Source: Microbacterium sp. STN6 (GTDB taxonomy: Bacteria > Actinomycetota > Actinomycetes > Actinomycetales > Microbacteriaceae). From it: a stretch of DNA of 64,000 nt. Positions 1 through 8,839 of this stretch are shown one piece after another (position 1 is the stretch's first letter; each line of letters opens with the position of its first letter). The position numbers and the translations under genes were made by a program. The notes beneath the pieces were generated by a model that saw only the letters and a program-made list of their open reading frames with translations, searched no databases and was not told where the DNA came from. Where the stretch lies: contig NZ_JAPMIT010000004.1 of the NCBI RefSeq assembly GCF_026410545.1, positions 124,001 through 188,000 on the forward strand, given 5' to 3'.

Positions 1-394
1 GGGTCATCCCCATGACGACGTCCGGGCGCAGAGTCTCCCACAACGGCTGTGCCTGTCCGTCGGGGTGCGGCACCATGGTCACCAGTGCATAGCCGGCCCG
101 ATCGAGCGTTGCGGAGGCCTCGTCGAGGTGCGTGCGCATGCTGTAGTCCAGGGGCCAGTCCGGGAGGACCAGGAGAACAATGTGACTTCGTCCGCTCGCC
201 AGGGCGCGCGCCGCGCTGTGCGGGTGGTAGCCCAGGCGCTTCGCCTCGTTCAGGACCCGTTGTCGTGTCGACTCCGGGATGGTCTGGCCCGGCGTGTCAT
301 TGAGGACGAATCCGACTGTGGCTCGAGAGAGCCCGAGGGAGCGGGCGACATCCACTGCCGTCACCCGCTTTGTCGCAGCTCGGTCCGGACCCAT
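1..394 (-). CDS. LacI-family transcriptional repressor, N-terminal part (cut by window edge)
   Basis: The reverse strand from the ATG at 394 reads MGPDRAATKRVTAVDVARSL and continues as a LacI-type helix-turn-helix (SLGLSRATVGFVLND), hinge helix (RALASGRS) and the first periplasmic-binding-like strand (HIVLLVLPDWPLD). About 131 residues are visible; the family is usually 330-350, so the rest lies before base 1. It is divergent from the MFS/GH3/GH78 operon, and a perfect palindrome lies between them, so it is probably the sugar-responsive repressor of that operon. The effector is unknown; a rhamnoside or glucoside is an inference from the enzymes it faces. Confidence 0.88.
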   Translation of the reverse strand, partial: MGPDRAATKRVTAVDVARSLGLSRATVGFVLNDTPGQTIPESTRQRVLNEAKRLGYHPHSAARALASGRSHIVLLVLPDWPLDYSMRTHLDEASATLDRAGYALVTMVPHPDGQAQPLWETLRPDVVMGMT

Positions 395-418
395 GCAACC
401 AACTCTCACACATCGCAC

Positions 419-447
419 TTGCGCGCGCTAGTCGACTCATCTATGCT
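419..447 (+). promoter_or_regulatory. Candidate promoter of the glycoside operon
   Basis: A -35-like TTGCGC at 419-424 and a -10-like TATGCT at 442-447 are 17 bp apart. A start point near 454 would fall inside the palindrome at 451-470, the expected arrangement for repression by a LacI protein. Read by eye only. Confidence 0.45.
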
Positions 448-450
448 CAG

Positions 451-470
451 CAACTAGCCCGCGCTAGTTG
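451..470. promoter_or_regulatory. Palindromic operator, probable LacI binding site
   Basis: CAACTAGC (451-458) and GCTAGTTG (463-470) form a perfect 8-bp inverted repeat with a 4-bp centre. It lies 14 bp before the MFS start codon and in the gap between the divergent LacI gene and its presumed target. A degenerate half-site, GCGCTAGTCGA, occurs at about 425-435. LacI-family operators are typically palindromes of this size. Confidence 0.65.
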
Positions 471-484
471 ACAATGGAGTCCAC

Positions 485-1774
485 ATGACCAGCCCCATAG
501 AGCAAGAACCAGACTTCGCCGTCCCGACCGAGCCGATGATTCCCTCCGTGCAGCCGACGAAGAAGAAGGGTGCAGGCTTTCTCATCGTCTTCGGTCTGTT
601 GAATTTCGGCCTCTATCTGACGGTGATGATGCCGGCCCTGTTCAGCCTGCCGTACAAGGTGCAGCAACTCGCGCCGGGCAACAAGGCCATCGTGCTGGGC
701 GTCGTCGCGGCCATCGGCGCTGTCGTGACAATCATCTCGGGACCGATGGCCGGCGTCCTCAGCGACCGCACCCGCACCCGTTGGGGCCGGCGCCGCCCAT
801 GGCTTGTGGGCGGAATCCTCGTGCTCATCGTCGGCTCCGTCATGGTTGCACTCGCCCCAAACGTCCCCGCGCTCATCCTCGGGTGGATGGTCGTCTGCGT
901 CGGCGGTGCCGGCCCGGCAGCGGCGATCACGCCAGTCGTGGCCGAGCAAGTGCCGGAGTCCCAGCGAGGAACGGTCGGCGCGATTGTCGGCGTCGCAACA
1001 CAGCTGGGCGGGGTCCTCGGCTATACGATCGGCGGCCTGCTGACTTTCAACATCGTGTTGCTCTTCGCTACACCGGTCATCGTGCTCGCGGCCCTCGCGA
1101 TCGTGTACATGGTGGTGGTTTCCGACCCACTGGTGCCGCTGCCGCTCACGACAATCCGACAGACCTTCCGGCTCATGATCTTCAACCCCAGGCGCCACCG
1201 TGATTTCTCCCTGGTGTGGCTTGGCAAGTTCCTCATGCAGGTTGCGCTCGCCCTTCTCACCACCTATCAGCTCTACTATCTGGCGGACCGGCTCGGCTTC
1301 TCCGCCGAGGAGGCAGGCCAAAAGCTTGCGCTTGTCGGGGGCATCGGCATCGTTGTGACGATGGCATTCGCCGTCGTCTCCGGCACGCTGTCTGACAAGC
1401 TCAAGCGGCGCAGAGCCTTCATATTTGTGGCATCGCTCGTCACCGCGGTCGGCCTGGTGCTGATGGCCTTCGCAGACGGCTTCACGCTCTTTTTCGCGGC
1501 TGTGCTCTGCATTCTCGGTGCGGCCGGCATGTTCGGTGCCGTCGACGTCGCGATGGCGAGCGACCTCGTGCCGGAACGAGAGCAGTCCGGCCGGTGGATG
1601 ACCATCTATAATCTCGCTGCGTCGCTCCCAGGCGCCATCGCGCCCCTGCTCGGATCCGGTCTCCTGCTGATCGGTTCCGCCAACGGGACCAACTACACGG
1701 CCCTCTTCCTTGCCGGGGCTGTCATCGCACTCGGCACCGGGATCGTCACGTCATTCATTCGAGGAGTGCGCTGA
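485..1774 (+). CDS. MFS transporter, probable glycoside/sugar importer
   Basis: The 429-residue protein has an N-terminal cytoplasmic stretch of about 35 residues and then roughly twelve hydrophobic segments. The loop GVLSDRTRTRWGRRRPW after segment 2 is the major-facilitator signature, in the form seen in sugar carriers of the GPH/SLC45-like type. The start ATG at 485 follows GGAG at 476-479. The stop is two bases before the GH3 start, so the genes are translationally coupled. Import of the oligosaccharide or aryl-glycoside cut by the two downstream hydrolases is inferred from context; neither hydrolase has an evident signal peptide, which fits uptake before hydrolysis. Confidence 0.82.
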   Translation: MTSPIEQEPDFAVPTEPMIPSVQPTKKKGAGFLIVFGLLNFGLYLTVMMPALFSLPYKVQQLAPGNKAIVLGVVAAIGAVVTIISGPMAGVLSDRTRTRWGRRRPWLVGGILVLIVGSVMVALAPNVPALILGWMVVCVGGAGPAAAITPVVAEQVPESQRGTVGAIVGVATQLGGVLGYTIGGLLTFNIVLLFATPVIVLAALAIVYMVVVSDPLVPLPLTTIRQTFRLMIFNPRRHRDFSLVWLGKFLMQVALALLTTYQLYYLADRLGFSAEEAGQKLALVGGIGIVVTMAFAVVSGTLSDKLKRRRAFIFVASLVTAVGLVLMAFADGFTLFFAAVLCILGAAGMFGAVDVAMASDLVPEREQSGRWMTIYNLAASLPGAIAPLLGSGLLLIGSANGTNYTALFLAGAVIALGTGIVTSFIRGVR

Positions 1775-1776
1775 CG

Positions 1777-4248
1777 ATGCGGTCCGGTTCCCTGCGGGCG
1801 CCTCTCGCGGCGGTCGAAGGCCTTGTGGCCGCCATGACGGTCGAAGAGAAGATCCTTCTGCTCGAAGGTGTCGAGTCGTGGAATACCAACGCCATTCCGC
1901 GCTTGGGAATCCCATCATTGTTGGTGACCGACGGCCCGCACGGCGTGCGCAAGGTGCGCAGCAACTCGGGTGCGTTCGCTCTGACGGACACCGAGCACTC
2001 AACAGCGTTCCCGACCGCTGCCACCGTCGCGAACTCGTGGGATCCCGAGAACGCCAGGCTCATTGGTCGGGCGATCGGGCGGGAGAGCACCGAGCGTGGC
2101 GTCGACGTACTGCTTGCTCCCGGTGTCAACATCAAACGCAACCCTCTGTGCGGGCGCAATTTCGAGTACTACTCGGAGGACCCGCTTGTCTCTGGGGAGT
2201 TCGGTGCGGCATTCGTTTCCGGAGTCGAGAGCGAGGGGGTCGCAACGTCCGTCAAGCATCTGGCGGCGAACTCGAACGAGGACTTCCGCTTCGTCGGCGA
2301 CAGCCTTGTCGACGAGCGGGCGCTTCGGGAGATCTATCTGCCTGCGTTCGAACGTGTCGTCACACGGGCGAAGCCGTCCACTGTGATGTGCGCCTATAAC
2401 GCCATCAACGGCACCTTCTCGTCTGATAACCGCGCGCTACTCACCGGCATTCTTCGCGAGGAGTGGGGCTTCGACGGCGTGGTCGTCACCGATTGGGGCG
2501 CGACACATGACCGAGTCGCAAGCATCAACGCCGGCTGCGAACTCGACATGCCAGGCCAAGTCGAGCACAACCGCGCGCAGATTCGTGCCGGGCTCCTCGA
2601 CGGTCGAATAAGCCACGACACGCTTGATCAGGCGGTCACACGAGTGCTGCGACTCGTGGATCGCTGCGCCGGTGCCGACAGACCGAAGCCCAGCGTCGAC
2701 GAGGAAGCGCATGCTGCTCTCGCGCGCGACATCGCGATCGACGCAGCGGTGCTGCTCGCGAACGACGGAACACTGCCGCTCGATGCGAGCGGCAGCCAGC
2801 TTCTCGTCGTGGGGGAGATGTTCGAGAAGATGCGGTTTCAGGGTGCCGGCTCTTCCTTGATTAATCCCCCGAACGTCGTCACTCCACGAGACGCCTTCGA
2901 CGACCGAGGAGTCTCCTACCGCTACGAGCGCGGATATCGCTCTCTGGCCGCCGAACCGGATGCTGACCTTGAGCGGGCGGCAATTCGCGCCGCGCGCCGC
3001 GGCGAGACGGCCCTCTTCTTCGGAGGGTTGGGCGATCTGGAAGAGAGCGAGGGGTTCGACCGCCAGACGATGACGCTCGGGCGTGCGCAGAGGTCGCTTC
3101 TTCGCGGCTTGCTTGACGCGGGGGCGCGGGTGGTCCTCGTGCTCTTCGCCGGCGCGCCGTTGGAAGTGCCGTTCGCCGGCGAGCTCGCCGCAGTGCTCGA
3201 CATGTACCTGCCTGGGATGCGAGGCGGGGATGCGGCTGCCGCTTTGTTGTTCGGCGAGGCCAACCCGTCGGGCAAACTCACAGAGAGCTGGACCACGTCT
3301 GCGGATACGGCAAGTTCCGCCGCTGATTACGATCGCGACAGGATCTCGCAGTACTACGAGTCGATTTACGTGGGTTACCGCTTCTACGACAAGGCAGCGA
3401 CGCCGCTGCAGTACCCCTTCGGGTACGGCCTTTCCTACACCTCGTTCGCATACAGCGACCTTCGCGTGATCGTAGTGGGCGAGCGCGTCGAGGCGTCATT
3501 CACCGTGAGGAACACGGGAGATCGGGCGGGTGCGGAGGCCGTCCAGCTCTATGTTCGCAACAACGCGGGCCCCGTGTTCAAGGCCGAGAAGGAGCTGCGC
3601 GCCTTCGACAAGGTGCGACTCGCGCCCCGCGAGAGCCGAGCCGTTACCCTGCACTTCGCGCTCGGCGACCTCGCCTATTGGGATATCCGTGAGCACGGCT
3701 GGGTCCTGGAGAACGGCGAATACGCCGTGCTCATCGCAGCGTCGGTCGCGGATGTGCGACTGTCGGCTTCCTTTCGGGTGACTCAGGGCCGCGCGCCTGC
3801 ATCGCCGTATTCGGCGGCGGTGGATGCCGCCTACGACATGCCTCCCGCAGCGATCCCGGCCGCGTTTGCCGAGCTGCTGGGTGCCCCCATCCCGCGGTCG
3901 TCGCGATCGCGGCGGCTCACTCTCGAAACGCGCTTGAGCGACGCACGTCGGTCATTGACGGGCCGAATCATGCACGCGATCGTTCTGTCTCGTGTTCGTA
4001 AGGACTACGCGGCCGCGCTCGCGATGCCCGACTCACTTGAACGCGACACCCGAGTGAAGAACATGCACTTCCTTGTTCGCATGATGCCCTTCAACTCATT
4101 GCGGAGCATGGCGATGTCGTCGGGCGGCAAGCTGCCATACGCTGTGGCTGCAGGCCTGGCCGACATCGCCGCCTTCCATCCGATCCGCGGCGTGCGCAGA
4201 ATGCTCGCCGCGCGCGCTGCCGAGACTGCGAACGGAGAAGACTCGTGA
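1777..4248 (+). CDS. Glycoside hydrolase family 3 beta-glycosidase
   Basis: The 823-residue protein has the GH3 layout. The N-terminal TIM barrel includes LVTDGPHGVR near residue 50 and the nucleophile motif VVTDWG with Asp239. The alpha/beta sandwich domain spans about residues 310-550, and a fibronectin type III-like domain (EAVQLYVRNN) about 575-670. A further helical tail of about 140 residues ends in a RSMAMSSGG-type motif known from cytosolic GH3 enzymes. It releases terminal beta-linked sugars, most often glucose. There is no signal peptide, so it should act in the cytoplasm. It is cotranscribed with the MFS gene, and its stop overlaps the GTG start of the GH78 gene. Confidence 0.93.
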   Translation: MRSGSLRAPLAAVEGLVAAMTVEEKILLLEGVESWNTNAIPRLGIPSLLVTDGPHGVRKVRSNSGAFALTDTEHSTAFPTAATVANSWDPENARLIGRAIGRESTERGVDVLLAPGVNIKRNPLCGRNFEYYSEDPLVSGEFGAAFVSGVESEGVATSVKHLAANSNEDFRFVGDSLVDERALREIYLPAFERVVTRAKPSTVMCAYNAINGTFSSDNRALLTGILREEWGFDGVVVTDWGATHDRVASINAGCELDMPGQVEHNRAQIRAGLLDGRISHDTLDQAVTRVLRLVDRCAGADRPKPSVDEEAHAALARDIAIDAAVLLANDGTLPLDASGSQLLVVGEMFEKMRFQGAGSSLINPPNVVTPRDAFDDRGVSYRYERGYRSLAAEPDADLERAAIRAARRGETALFFGGLGDLEESEGFDRQTMTLGRAQRSLLRGLLDAGARVVLVLFAGAPLEVPFAGELAAVLDMYLPGMRGGDAAAALLFGEANPSGKLTESWTTSADTASSAADYDRDRISQYYESIYVGYRFYDKAATPLQYPFGYGLSYTSFAYSDLRVIVVGERVEASFTVRNTGDRAGAEAVQLYVRNNAGPVFKAEKELRAFDKVRLAPRESRAVTLHFALGDLAYWDIREHGWVLENGEYAVLIAASVADVRLSASFRVTQGRAPASPYSAAVDAAYDMPPAAIPAAFAELLGAPIPRSSRSRRLTLETRLSDARRSLTGRIMHAIVLSRVRKDYAAALAMPDSLERDTRVKNMHFLVRMMPFNSLRSMAMSSGGKLPYAVAAGLADIAAFHPIRGVRRMLAARAAETANGEDS

Positions 4249-6803
4249 AGATCTCTCGCCTGCACGTCGACGGCGTTGTATCCGGCCTGGTCGTCGATGA
4301 GCCTCCTCGTATCGGATTCGCACTGGCGTCGGACACGCCCGGTGAGGCGCTGGCCTCGGCGCGTGTTGTCGTGGGCGAGTGGGAGATCACAACGCGCGAC
4401 CAGATCGGGATTCGCTACGGCGGCCCGCTTGCGCCGTTCACCGAATACACGGTGCACGTCACGGCCACCGGCACCAGCGGTGCCGTCGCCGAGGCGTCCA
4501 CCACGTTCCGAACCGGCCGGTTTGGCACCCCCTGGACTGCCAAGTGGATCACGGATGCCGCGTACGAGACGCCCGTCAAGCAGTCTCCGGCCCCGATGGA
4601 GTTCCGCACCCGATTTGCCGTGCAGCGAGGTGTGCAGCGCGCGTGGATCGAGTCCACGGCCCTCGGCGTCTACGAGCTGGAACTTAACGGGGTCAAGGTA
4701 GGCGAAGACTATTTCGCCCCGGGCTTCACGTCATACAGGCACCAGATCCAATATCAGACGTACGACGTGACCGGTGCGCTGGCACGCTCGAACGTGCTCA
4801 CCGCCACCGTGGCCGGAGGCTGGGCTGTCGGGTCGTTCACGCACAAGCGCAAGAACAAGATCTACGCGGATCGGCAGGCGTTCCTGTGCGAACTGCACCT
4901 CGAGTACGACGACGGCTCACGCGAGGTCGTCGCCACCGGCTCCGGCTGGGAGGTGAGCTCACAGTCTCGCTTCCGCATGGCCGAGTGGTACGACGGCGAG
5001 AACTATGACGCGACCTTCGACTCCGCTCCGTCATTCCGTGCCGCCGACATCACCGAGCCCCAGGGTGAGCCGGCGCTTGTGGCGCAGTACGGCCCCTCGG
5101 TGCGAGTACAGCGGGTTCTGCGCCCGGTTTCGTGGTCGACCAGCCCGAGCGGTGAGCTGATCTTCGACTTCGGGCAGAACTTCGCCGGGGTCATCAGCGC
5201 GCGCCTGCGCGGGGCGAGGGGCCGGCAGATCGTGTTCCGCCACGCTGAGGTCGTCGTCGACGGCGAGCTCTTTGTGAAGTCGCTGCGAACCGCGAAGGCG
5301 ACGGCCACGTACACCTGCCTCGATGGAGAGCAGGAGTACTCGCCGCGCTTGACCTACATGGGCTTCCGCTACGTCGGCGTACGTGGAATCGACCCCGCTG
5401 ATCTCGAACTCAGCGCGCTTGTGCTCCATTCCGACCTTCCGAAGGTGGGCGAATTCTCCTGCTCGAATGAACTCGTGAACCGGTTGCAGCACGCTATCGA
5501 GTGGGGTGGGCGGTCCAATTTCGTGGACATCCCAACGGACTGCCCCCAGCGCGACGAACGGGAGGGGTGGACCGGCGACTACGCGGTGTTCGCCGCGACC
5601 GCTAGCTACAACTTCGACATGTCGCGTTTTCTTGCAAAGTGGATGCGGGACGTCACCGCTGAACAGGCAAAGGGGGGCGGTATTCCGATGGTCGTGCCCA
5701 GGGCAGGCAATCCGTTCCCCGTCATGGCGACCTCCTGCTGGGGCGACGTGTGCATACTCGGCCCCTGGGCCGAGTATCTCGCCCGCGGAGACGTCGAGCT
5801 GCTTCGCCGTAACTACGCGACGATGAAACGATTCCTGAAGGCGGCACAGTGGTGGTCGGCCCTCGGGTCCGTCCGACGCGACCGTCGCCGCATCTGGCGC
5901 TGGCCGTTCCACTTCGGCGATTGGACCTCGCCCGACGGAGCCGCGAAGGAGTGGATCCAGAAGGGAAAGTGGATCGGAACCGCATACCTGGCCAACTCCT
6001 CCCACCTGGTCGCACGAATCGCCGACATCCTCGGCGAGGAAGCCGATGCCGCGTATTACCGCCGGCTGCGAGACGAGGTCGTCACCGCCTACCGCAACGT
6101 CTTTACCGACGGCGCCGGCCGGCTGAAGAACGAGTTTCAGACCGCATACGTGCTCCCTCTTCACTTCGGCATGACGGCGGGCGCGGAGACCGACGCGATG
6201 GTCGACAATCTCGTGCGGCTCATCGACGACGCAGATGGCCACCTGCGCACGGGGTTCCCGGGAACCCCGTACATCCTGTTCGCCCTCTCCGACAACGGCC
6301 GCGTCAAGGAGGCGTTCGATCTGCTCATGCAGACGGCTCCCCCCTCGTGGCTTTACATGGTCGAGGCCGGAGGCACGACCATCTGGGAACGGTGGGACGC
6401 GCTGCGCCCCGACGGCACTGTGAACATCTCTGACCTGAGACCGGGGACATCGGATGAGAGCTCTGGTGGGGGAATGGTGTCGTTCAACCACTACGCGGCG
6501 GGTGCCGTGGGCGACTGGCTGTACCGGCGAGTCGCTGGTATCGAACCGACCAGCGGCGGGTATCGCACATTCACTGTCGCGCCGCTCGTCGGCGGCGGCC
6601 TGACCTTCGCAGAAGGGGCGGTTGAGACGCCGTATGGGCGGGCGACCTCGAGCTGGCGGCTCGATGACGGCGTCTTCAGCCTTCGGATCGACGTTCCTGT
6701 CTCAACGGTCTGCGAGGTCGTTCTCCCCGACGGCAGTCGACACACGCGCGAAAGCGGTTCGCACGAATTCTCCTGTGCGATGGGTGTCCGAACCCCGGTC
6801 TGA
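4245..6803 (+). CDS. Glycoside hydrolase family 78 alpha-L-rhamnosidase
   Basis: The 852-residue protein has N-terminal beta domains and a C-terminal (alpha/alpha)6 barrel. The family signature DIPTDCPQRDEREGWTGD is at about residues 427-444 and supplies catalytic and substrate acids; a second conserved acidic motif, TTIWERWD, has Glu715. GH78 enzymes remove terminal alpha-L-rhamnose from flavonoid glycosides, saponins or rhamnogalacturonan fragments. The GTG start at 4245 overlaps the GH3 stop (GTGA). Together with GH3 it could strip rhamnose and then glucose from a rutinoside-like glycoside, but no rhamnose catabolic genes are visible here. Confidence 0.93.
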   Translation: MKISRLHVDGVVSGLVVDEPPRIGFALASDTPGEALASARVVVGEWEITTRDQIGIRYGGPLAPFTEYTVHVTATGTSGAVAEASTTFRTGRFGTPWTAKWITDAAYETPVKQSPAPMEFRTRFAVQRGVQRAWIESTALGVYELELNGVKVGEDYFAPGFTSYRHQIQYQTYDVTGALARSNVLTATVAGGWAVGSFTHKRKNKIYADRQAFLCELHLEYDDGSREVVATGSGWEVSSQSRFRMAEWYDGENYDATFDSAPSFRAADITEPQGEPALVAQYGPSVRVQRVLRPVSWSTSPSGELIFDFGQNFAGVISARLRGARGRQIVFRHAEVVVDGELFVKSLRTAKATATYTCLDGEQEYSPRLTYMGFRYVGVRGIDPADLELSALVLHSDLPKVGEFSCSNELVNRLQHAIEWGGRSNFVDIPTDCPQRDEREGWTGDYAVFAATASYNFDMSRFLAKWMRDVTAEQAKGGGIPMVVPRAGNPFPVMATSCWGDVCILGPWAEYLARGDVELLRRNYATMKRFLKAAQWWSALGSVRRDRRRIWRWPFHFGDWTSPDGAAKEWIQKGKWIGTAYLANSSHLVARIADILGEEADAAYYRRLRDEVVTAYRNVFTDGAGRLKNEFQTAYVLPLHFGMTAGAETDAMVDNLVRLIDDADGHLRTGFPGTPYILFALSDNGRVKEAFDLLMQTAPPSWLYMVEAGGTTIWERWDALRPDGTVNISDLRPGTSDESSGGGMVSFNHYAAGAVGDWLYRRVAGIEPTSGGYRTFTVAPLVGGGLTFAEGAVETPYGRATSSWRLDDGVFSLRIDVPVSTVCEVVLPDGSRHTRESGSHEFSCAMGVRTPV

Positions 6804-6870
6804 GACTCGTGAGCCGGGCCTGCCACCTCCGCCCCGTTTGGCGACTCGCCGCGCTGGGCACTGGCAGGGT

Positions 6871-8019
6871 GTGAGTGACGACGCGCTTTCCATCGGTCCG
6901 CTCGGCGAGCGCATCCCGGGCGTGCGCTCCATCGCGGTGCTGCGCGGCGGCGGCCTCGGCGACCTGCTCTTCGCCATGCCCGCCGTGGATTCGCTCGCCG
7001 CCGCCTACCCCGGCGCGAGCATCACTATGCTCGGCACGCCACTGCACGCGGAACTGCTGAACGGCAGGCCCGGTCCCGTCGCGGGCGTGGAGCTGCTGCC
7101 GCCCGCGCCCGGAATCTTCGAGGCGGAGCCGAGCGGCGACGCGGGGCGCATCCGTTCGCAATTCTTTGAGCGGATGCGCGAGCGCTCCTTCGACCTGGCC
7201 GTTCAGGTGCACGGAGGTGGCGGCAACTCCAACCCGTTCGTGCTCGAGCTCGGTGCGGCGCACACCGTCGGCCTGCAGGCGCCGGGCGCGCCCCCGCTGG
7301 ACCGCACCGTGCCGTACCGCTACTACCAGCACGAGATGTTGCGGGCGCTCGAGGTGGTTGGTTTGGTCGGTGCGGCTCCGGTGCGGCTCGAGCCGCGACT
7401 TCAGGTGACGGATGCGGAGCGCCAGCGCGCGCGAAACCTCCTCGGCCGGTCCGCATCGTCGACGCCCGCACCCCTCCTGGTGGTGCACCCCGGCGCCACG
7501 GATCCACGCCGCCGCTGGCCCGCCGAGAGGTTCGCCGAGGTGGCCGAGCGGGCGCTCGCCGCCGGCATGAAGGTCGTGGTGGTGGGCGACGCGAGCGACG
7601 GGGAGGCGGCCGAGCGCATCGTGCGGATGGCCGGCGGCGGCTCCGGAACGGCCGGCGGCGGCGCCGCAGGCCGCATCCGCTCGCTGGCCGGTCACCTGCG
7701 GCTGGGCGAACTCGCGGGGCTGCTGCGCGAGGCCGACGTGTTCGTGGGCAACGACAGCGGGCCGCGGCATTTGGCGCTCGCGGTCGGCTGCCCCACGGTG
7801 GGCGTGTTCTGGTTCGGCAACGTGATCAACGCGGGGCCGCTCTCGCGCAGTCGGCACCGCATCCACATCGCGTGGCGCACGACGTGCCCGGTGTGCGGGC
7901 GCGAGCAGGTGCGCGGCGACGACGGGCGCTGCGAGCACGACGACTCGTTTGTGTCAGAGGTGCCCGCAGCGGATGTCTGGGCCGACGTCGCCGAGCTGGC
8001 CCGCCCGGCCGCCCCTTAA
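6871..8019 (+). CDS. Glycosyltransferase family 9 (heptosyltransferase-like), first copy
   Basis: The 382-residue protein begins after a GTG at 6871 and soon shows VLRGGGLGDLLFAMPA, the N-terminal GT9 motif. The C-terminal nucleotide-sugar site has VVHPGATDPRRRWP and later FVGNDSGPRHLALAVGCPTV, the hallmark of ADP-heptose:LPS heptosyltransferases. A Cys cluster (CPVCGREQ...CEHDD) near the C-terminus is less usual. The open frame continues upstream into the GH78 gene, but GTG 6871 is the first start giving a normal N-terminus. It is 67 bp after the GH78 gene on the same strand but matches the GT cluster downstream in function. Donor and acceptor are unknown. Confidence 0.85.
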   Translation: MSDDALSIGPLGERIPGVRSIAVLRGGGLGDLLFAMPAVDSLAAAYPGASITMLGTPLHAELLNGRPGPVAGVELLPPAPGIFEAEPSGDAGRIRSQFFERMRERSFDLAVQVHGGGGNSNPFVLELGAAHTVGLQAPGAPPLDRTVPYRYYQHEMLRALEVVGLVGAAPVRLEPRLQVTDAERQRARNLLGRSASSTPAPLLVVHPGATDPRRRWPAERFAEVAERALAAGMKVVVVGDASDGEAAERIVRMAGGGSGTAGGGAAGRIRSLAGHLRLGELAGLLREADVFVGNDSGPRHLALAVGCPTVGVFWFGNVINAGPLSRSRHRIHIAWRTTCPVCGREQVRGDDGRCEHDDSFVSEVPAADVWADVAELARPAAP

Positions 8020-8042
8020 GCCGCGCGAGTGCGTGCGGCGCG

Positions 8043-8100
8043 CATCAGGCGCCGGGACCGCGAACGGCGCCCATCAGACGCCGGGACCGCGAACGGCGCG
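8043..8100. repeat. Two tandem copies of a 29-bp repeat
   Basis: Units 8043-8071 and 8072-8100 both read CATCAG-CGCCGGGACCGCGAAC-type sequence with one or two changes. They fill the gap between the convergent GT9 and SDR genes. Each holds GC-rich complementary stretches and could act as a bidirectional transcription stop, but no T-run is present. Confidence 0.7.
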
Positions 8101-8102
8101 CG

Positions 8103-8801
8103 TCACGGCCACGAGTCCTCCAGCTCGTGGCAGATGACGAGCTCGCGCACCTCGCACCCTGCAGGCTGCGACAGCGCGAACAGGGCCGCGTTCGCCACGT
8201 TCGCCGGGTCATTGAGCCGGGAATCGTCCTGCGGCTTGTACTGCTCGTCGCGCCCGTCGAAGAAGTGCGTCTTCATGCCGGCGGGCACGAGCGTGGTCAC
8301 GCCGATCTGACCGCGGGTCTCGGCGGCGAGGGCGCGCGAAAACCCGACCACGCCGAACTTCGCCGCACAGTACGCGGTCGCCTCGGGCAGGGCGCGCAGC
8401 CCGAGCGACGACGCCACCGTCACGACCCGGCCGCGGGAGGTGATCAGCGCCGGCATGGCGGCCCGCACCACGGAGACCGTGCCGAGCAGGTCGACCGCGA
8501 TCACGGCCTCCCACGCGTCGGTCGGCGTCTCGTCGAGCCGTCCGGGCCGGTCGATGCCGGCGGCGGTGACCACCGCATCCAGCCCGCCTGCCTCCTCGAT
8601 CGCCTGGCCGACGACCTCGGCGACCTGGCCGCTGTCGCTCACGTCGACGCGGTATTCGGGGCCGAGGTCTGCGCCCGCGTCGCGGTCGAGCACGATGGGC
8701 GTGCCTCCCGCGTCGTGCACGGCTCGCGCGACGGCGGCGCCGAGCCCGGAGGCTCCGCCCGAGATCAGCACGCGGCCCGGGTTGTTCGTCGTTTCAGGCA
8801 T
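8103..8801 (-). CDS. Short-chain dehydrogenase/reductase (SDR)
   Basis: The 232-residue classical SDR has the cofactor motif ISGGASGLGAAVA near residue 12, an Asp after beta-2 (VLDRD) that favours NAD(H), the catalytic Ser in VTVASSLG, and YCAAK as the catalytic Tyr-x-x-x-Lys. The ATG at 8801 is preferred over the in-frame ATG at 8822 because AAAGGA sits six bases before it. It is the last gene of the reverse-strand glycosyltransferase operon, 38 bp after the GT4 gene. It may oxidise or reduce a sugar used in the glycan, but the substrate cannot be read from sequence. Confidence 0.85.
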   Translation of the reverse strand: MPETTNNPGRVLISGGASGLGAAVARAVHDAGGTPIVLDRDAGADLGPEYRVDVSDSGQVAEVVGQAIEEAGGLDAVVTAAGIDRPGRLDETPTDAWEAVIAVDLLGTVSVVRAAMPALITSRGRVVTVASSLGLRALPEATAYCAAKFGVVGFSRALAAETRGQIGVTTLVPAGMKTHFFDGRDEQYKPQDDSRLNDPANVANAALFALSQPAGCEVRELVICHELEDSWP

Positions 8802-8839
8802 GGGTGTTCCTTTCGTCGTCATGAACGGATGCGTCGGGC

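Noticed and set aside
468-473. TTGACA just upstream of the MFS gene as its -35 box
   Set aside because: The matching -10 would fall inside the coding sequence after the start codon; the 419-447 promoter fits better.
464-1321. Reverse-strand open frame opposite the MFS gene
   Set aside because: Asp/His/Arg-rich antisense pattern, no start context, and it would run over the operator.
5031-6491. Reverse-strand open frame opposite the GH78 gene
   Set aside because: Shadow of the rhamnosidase coding sequence; composition typical of antisense frames.
6676-7938. Reverse-strand open frame opposite the first GT9 gene
   Set aside because: His/Arg/Gly-rich antisense translation without motif; GT9 on the other strand is well supported.
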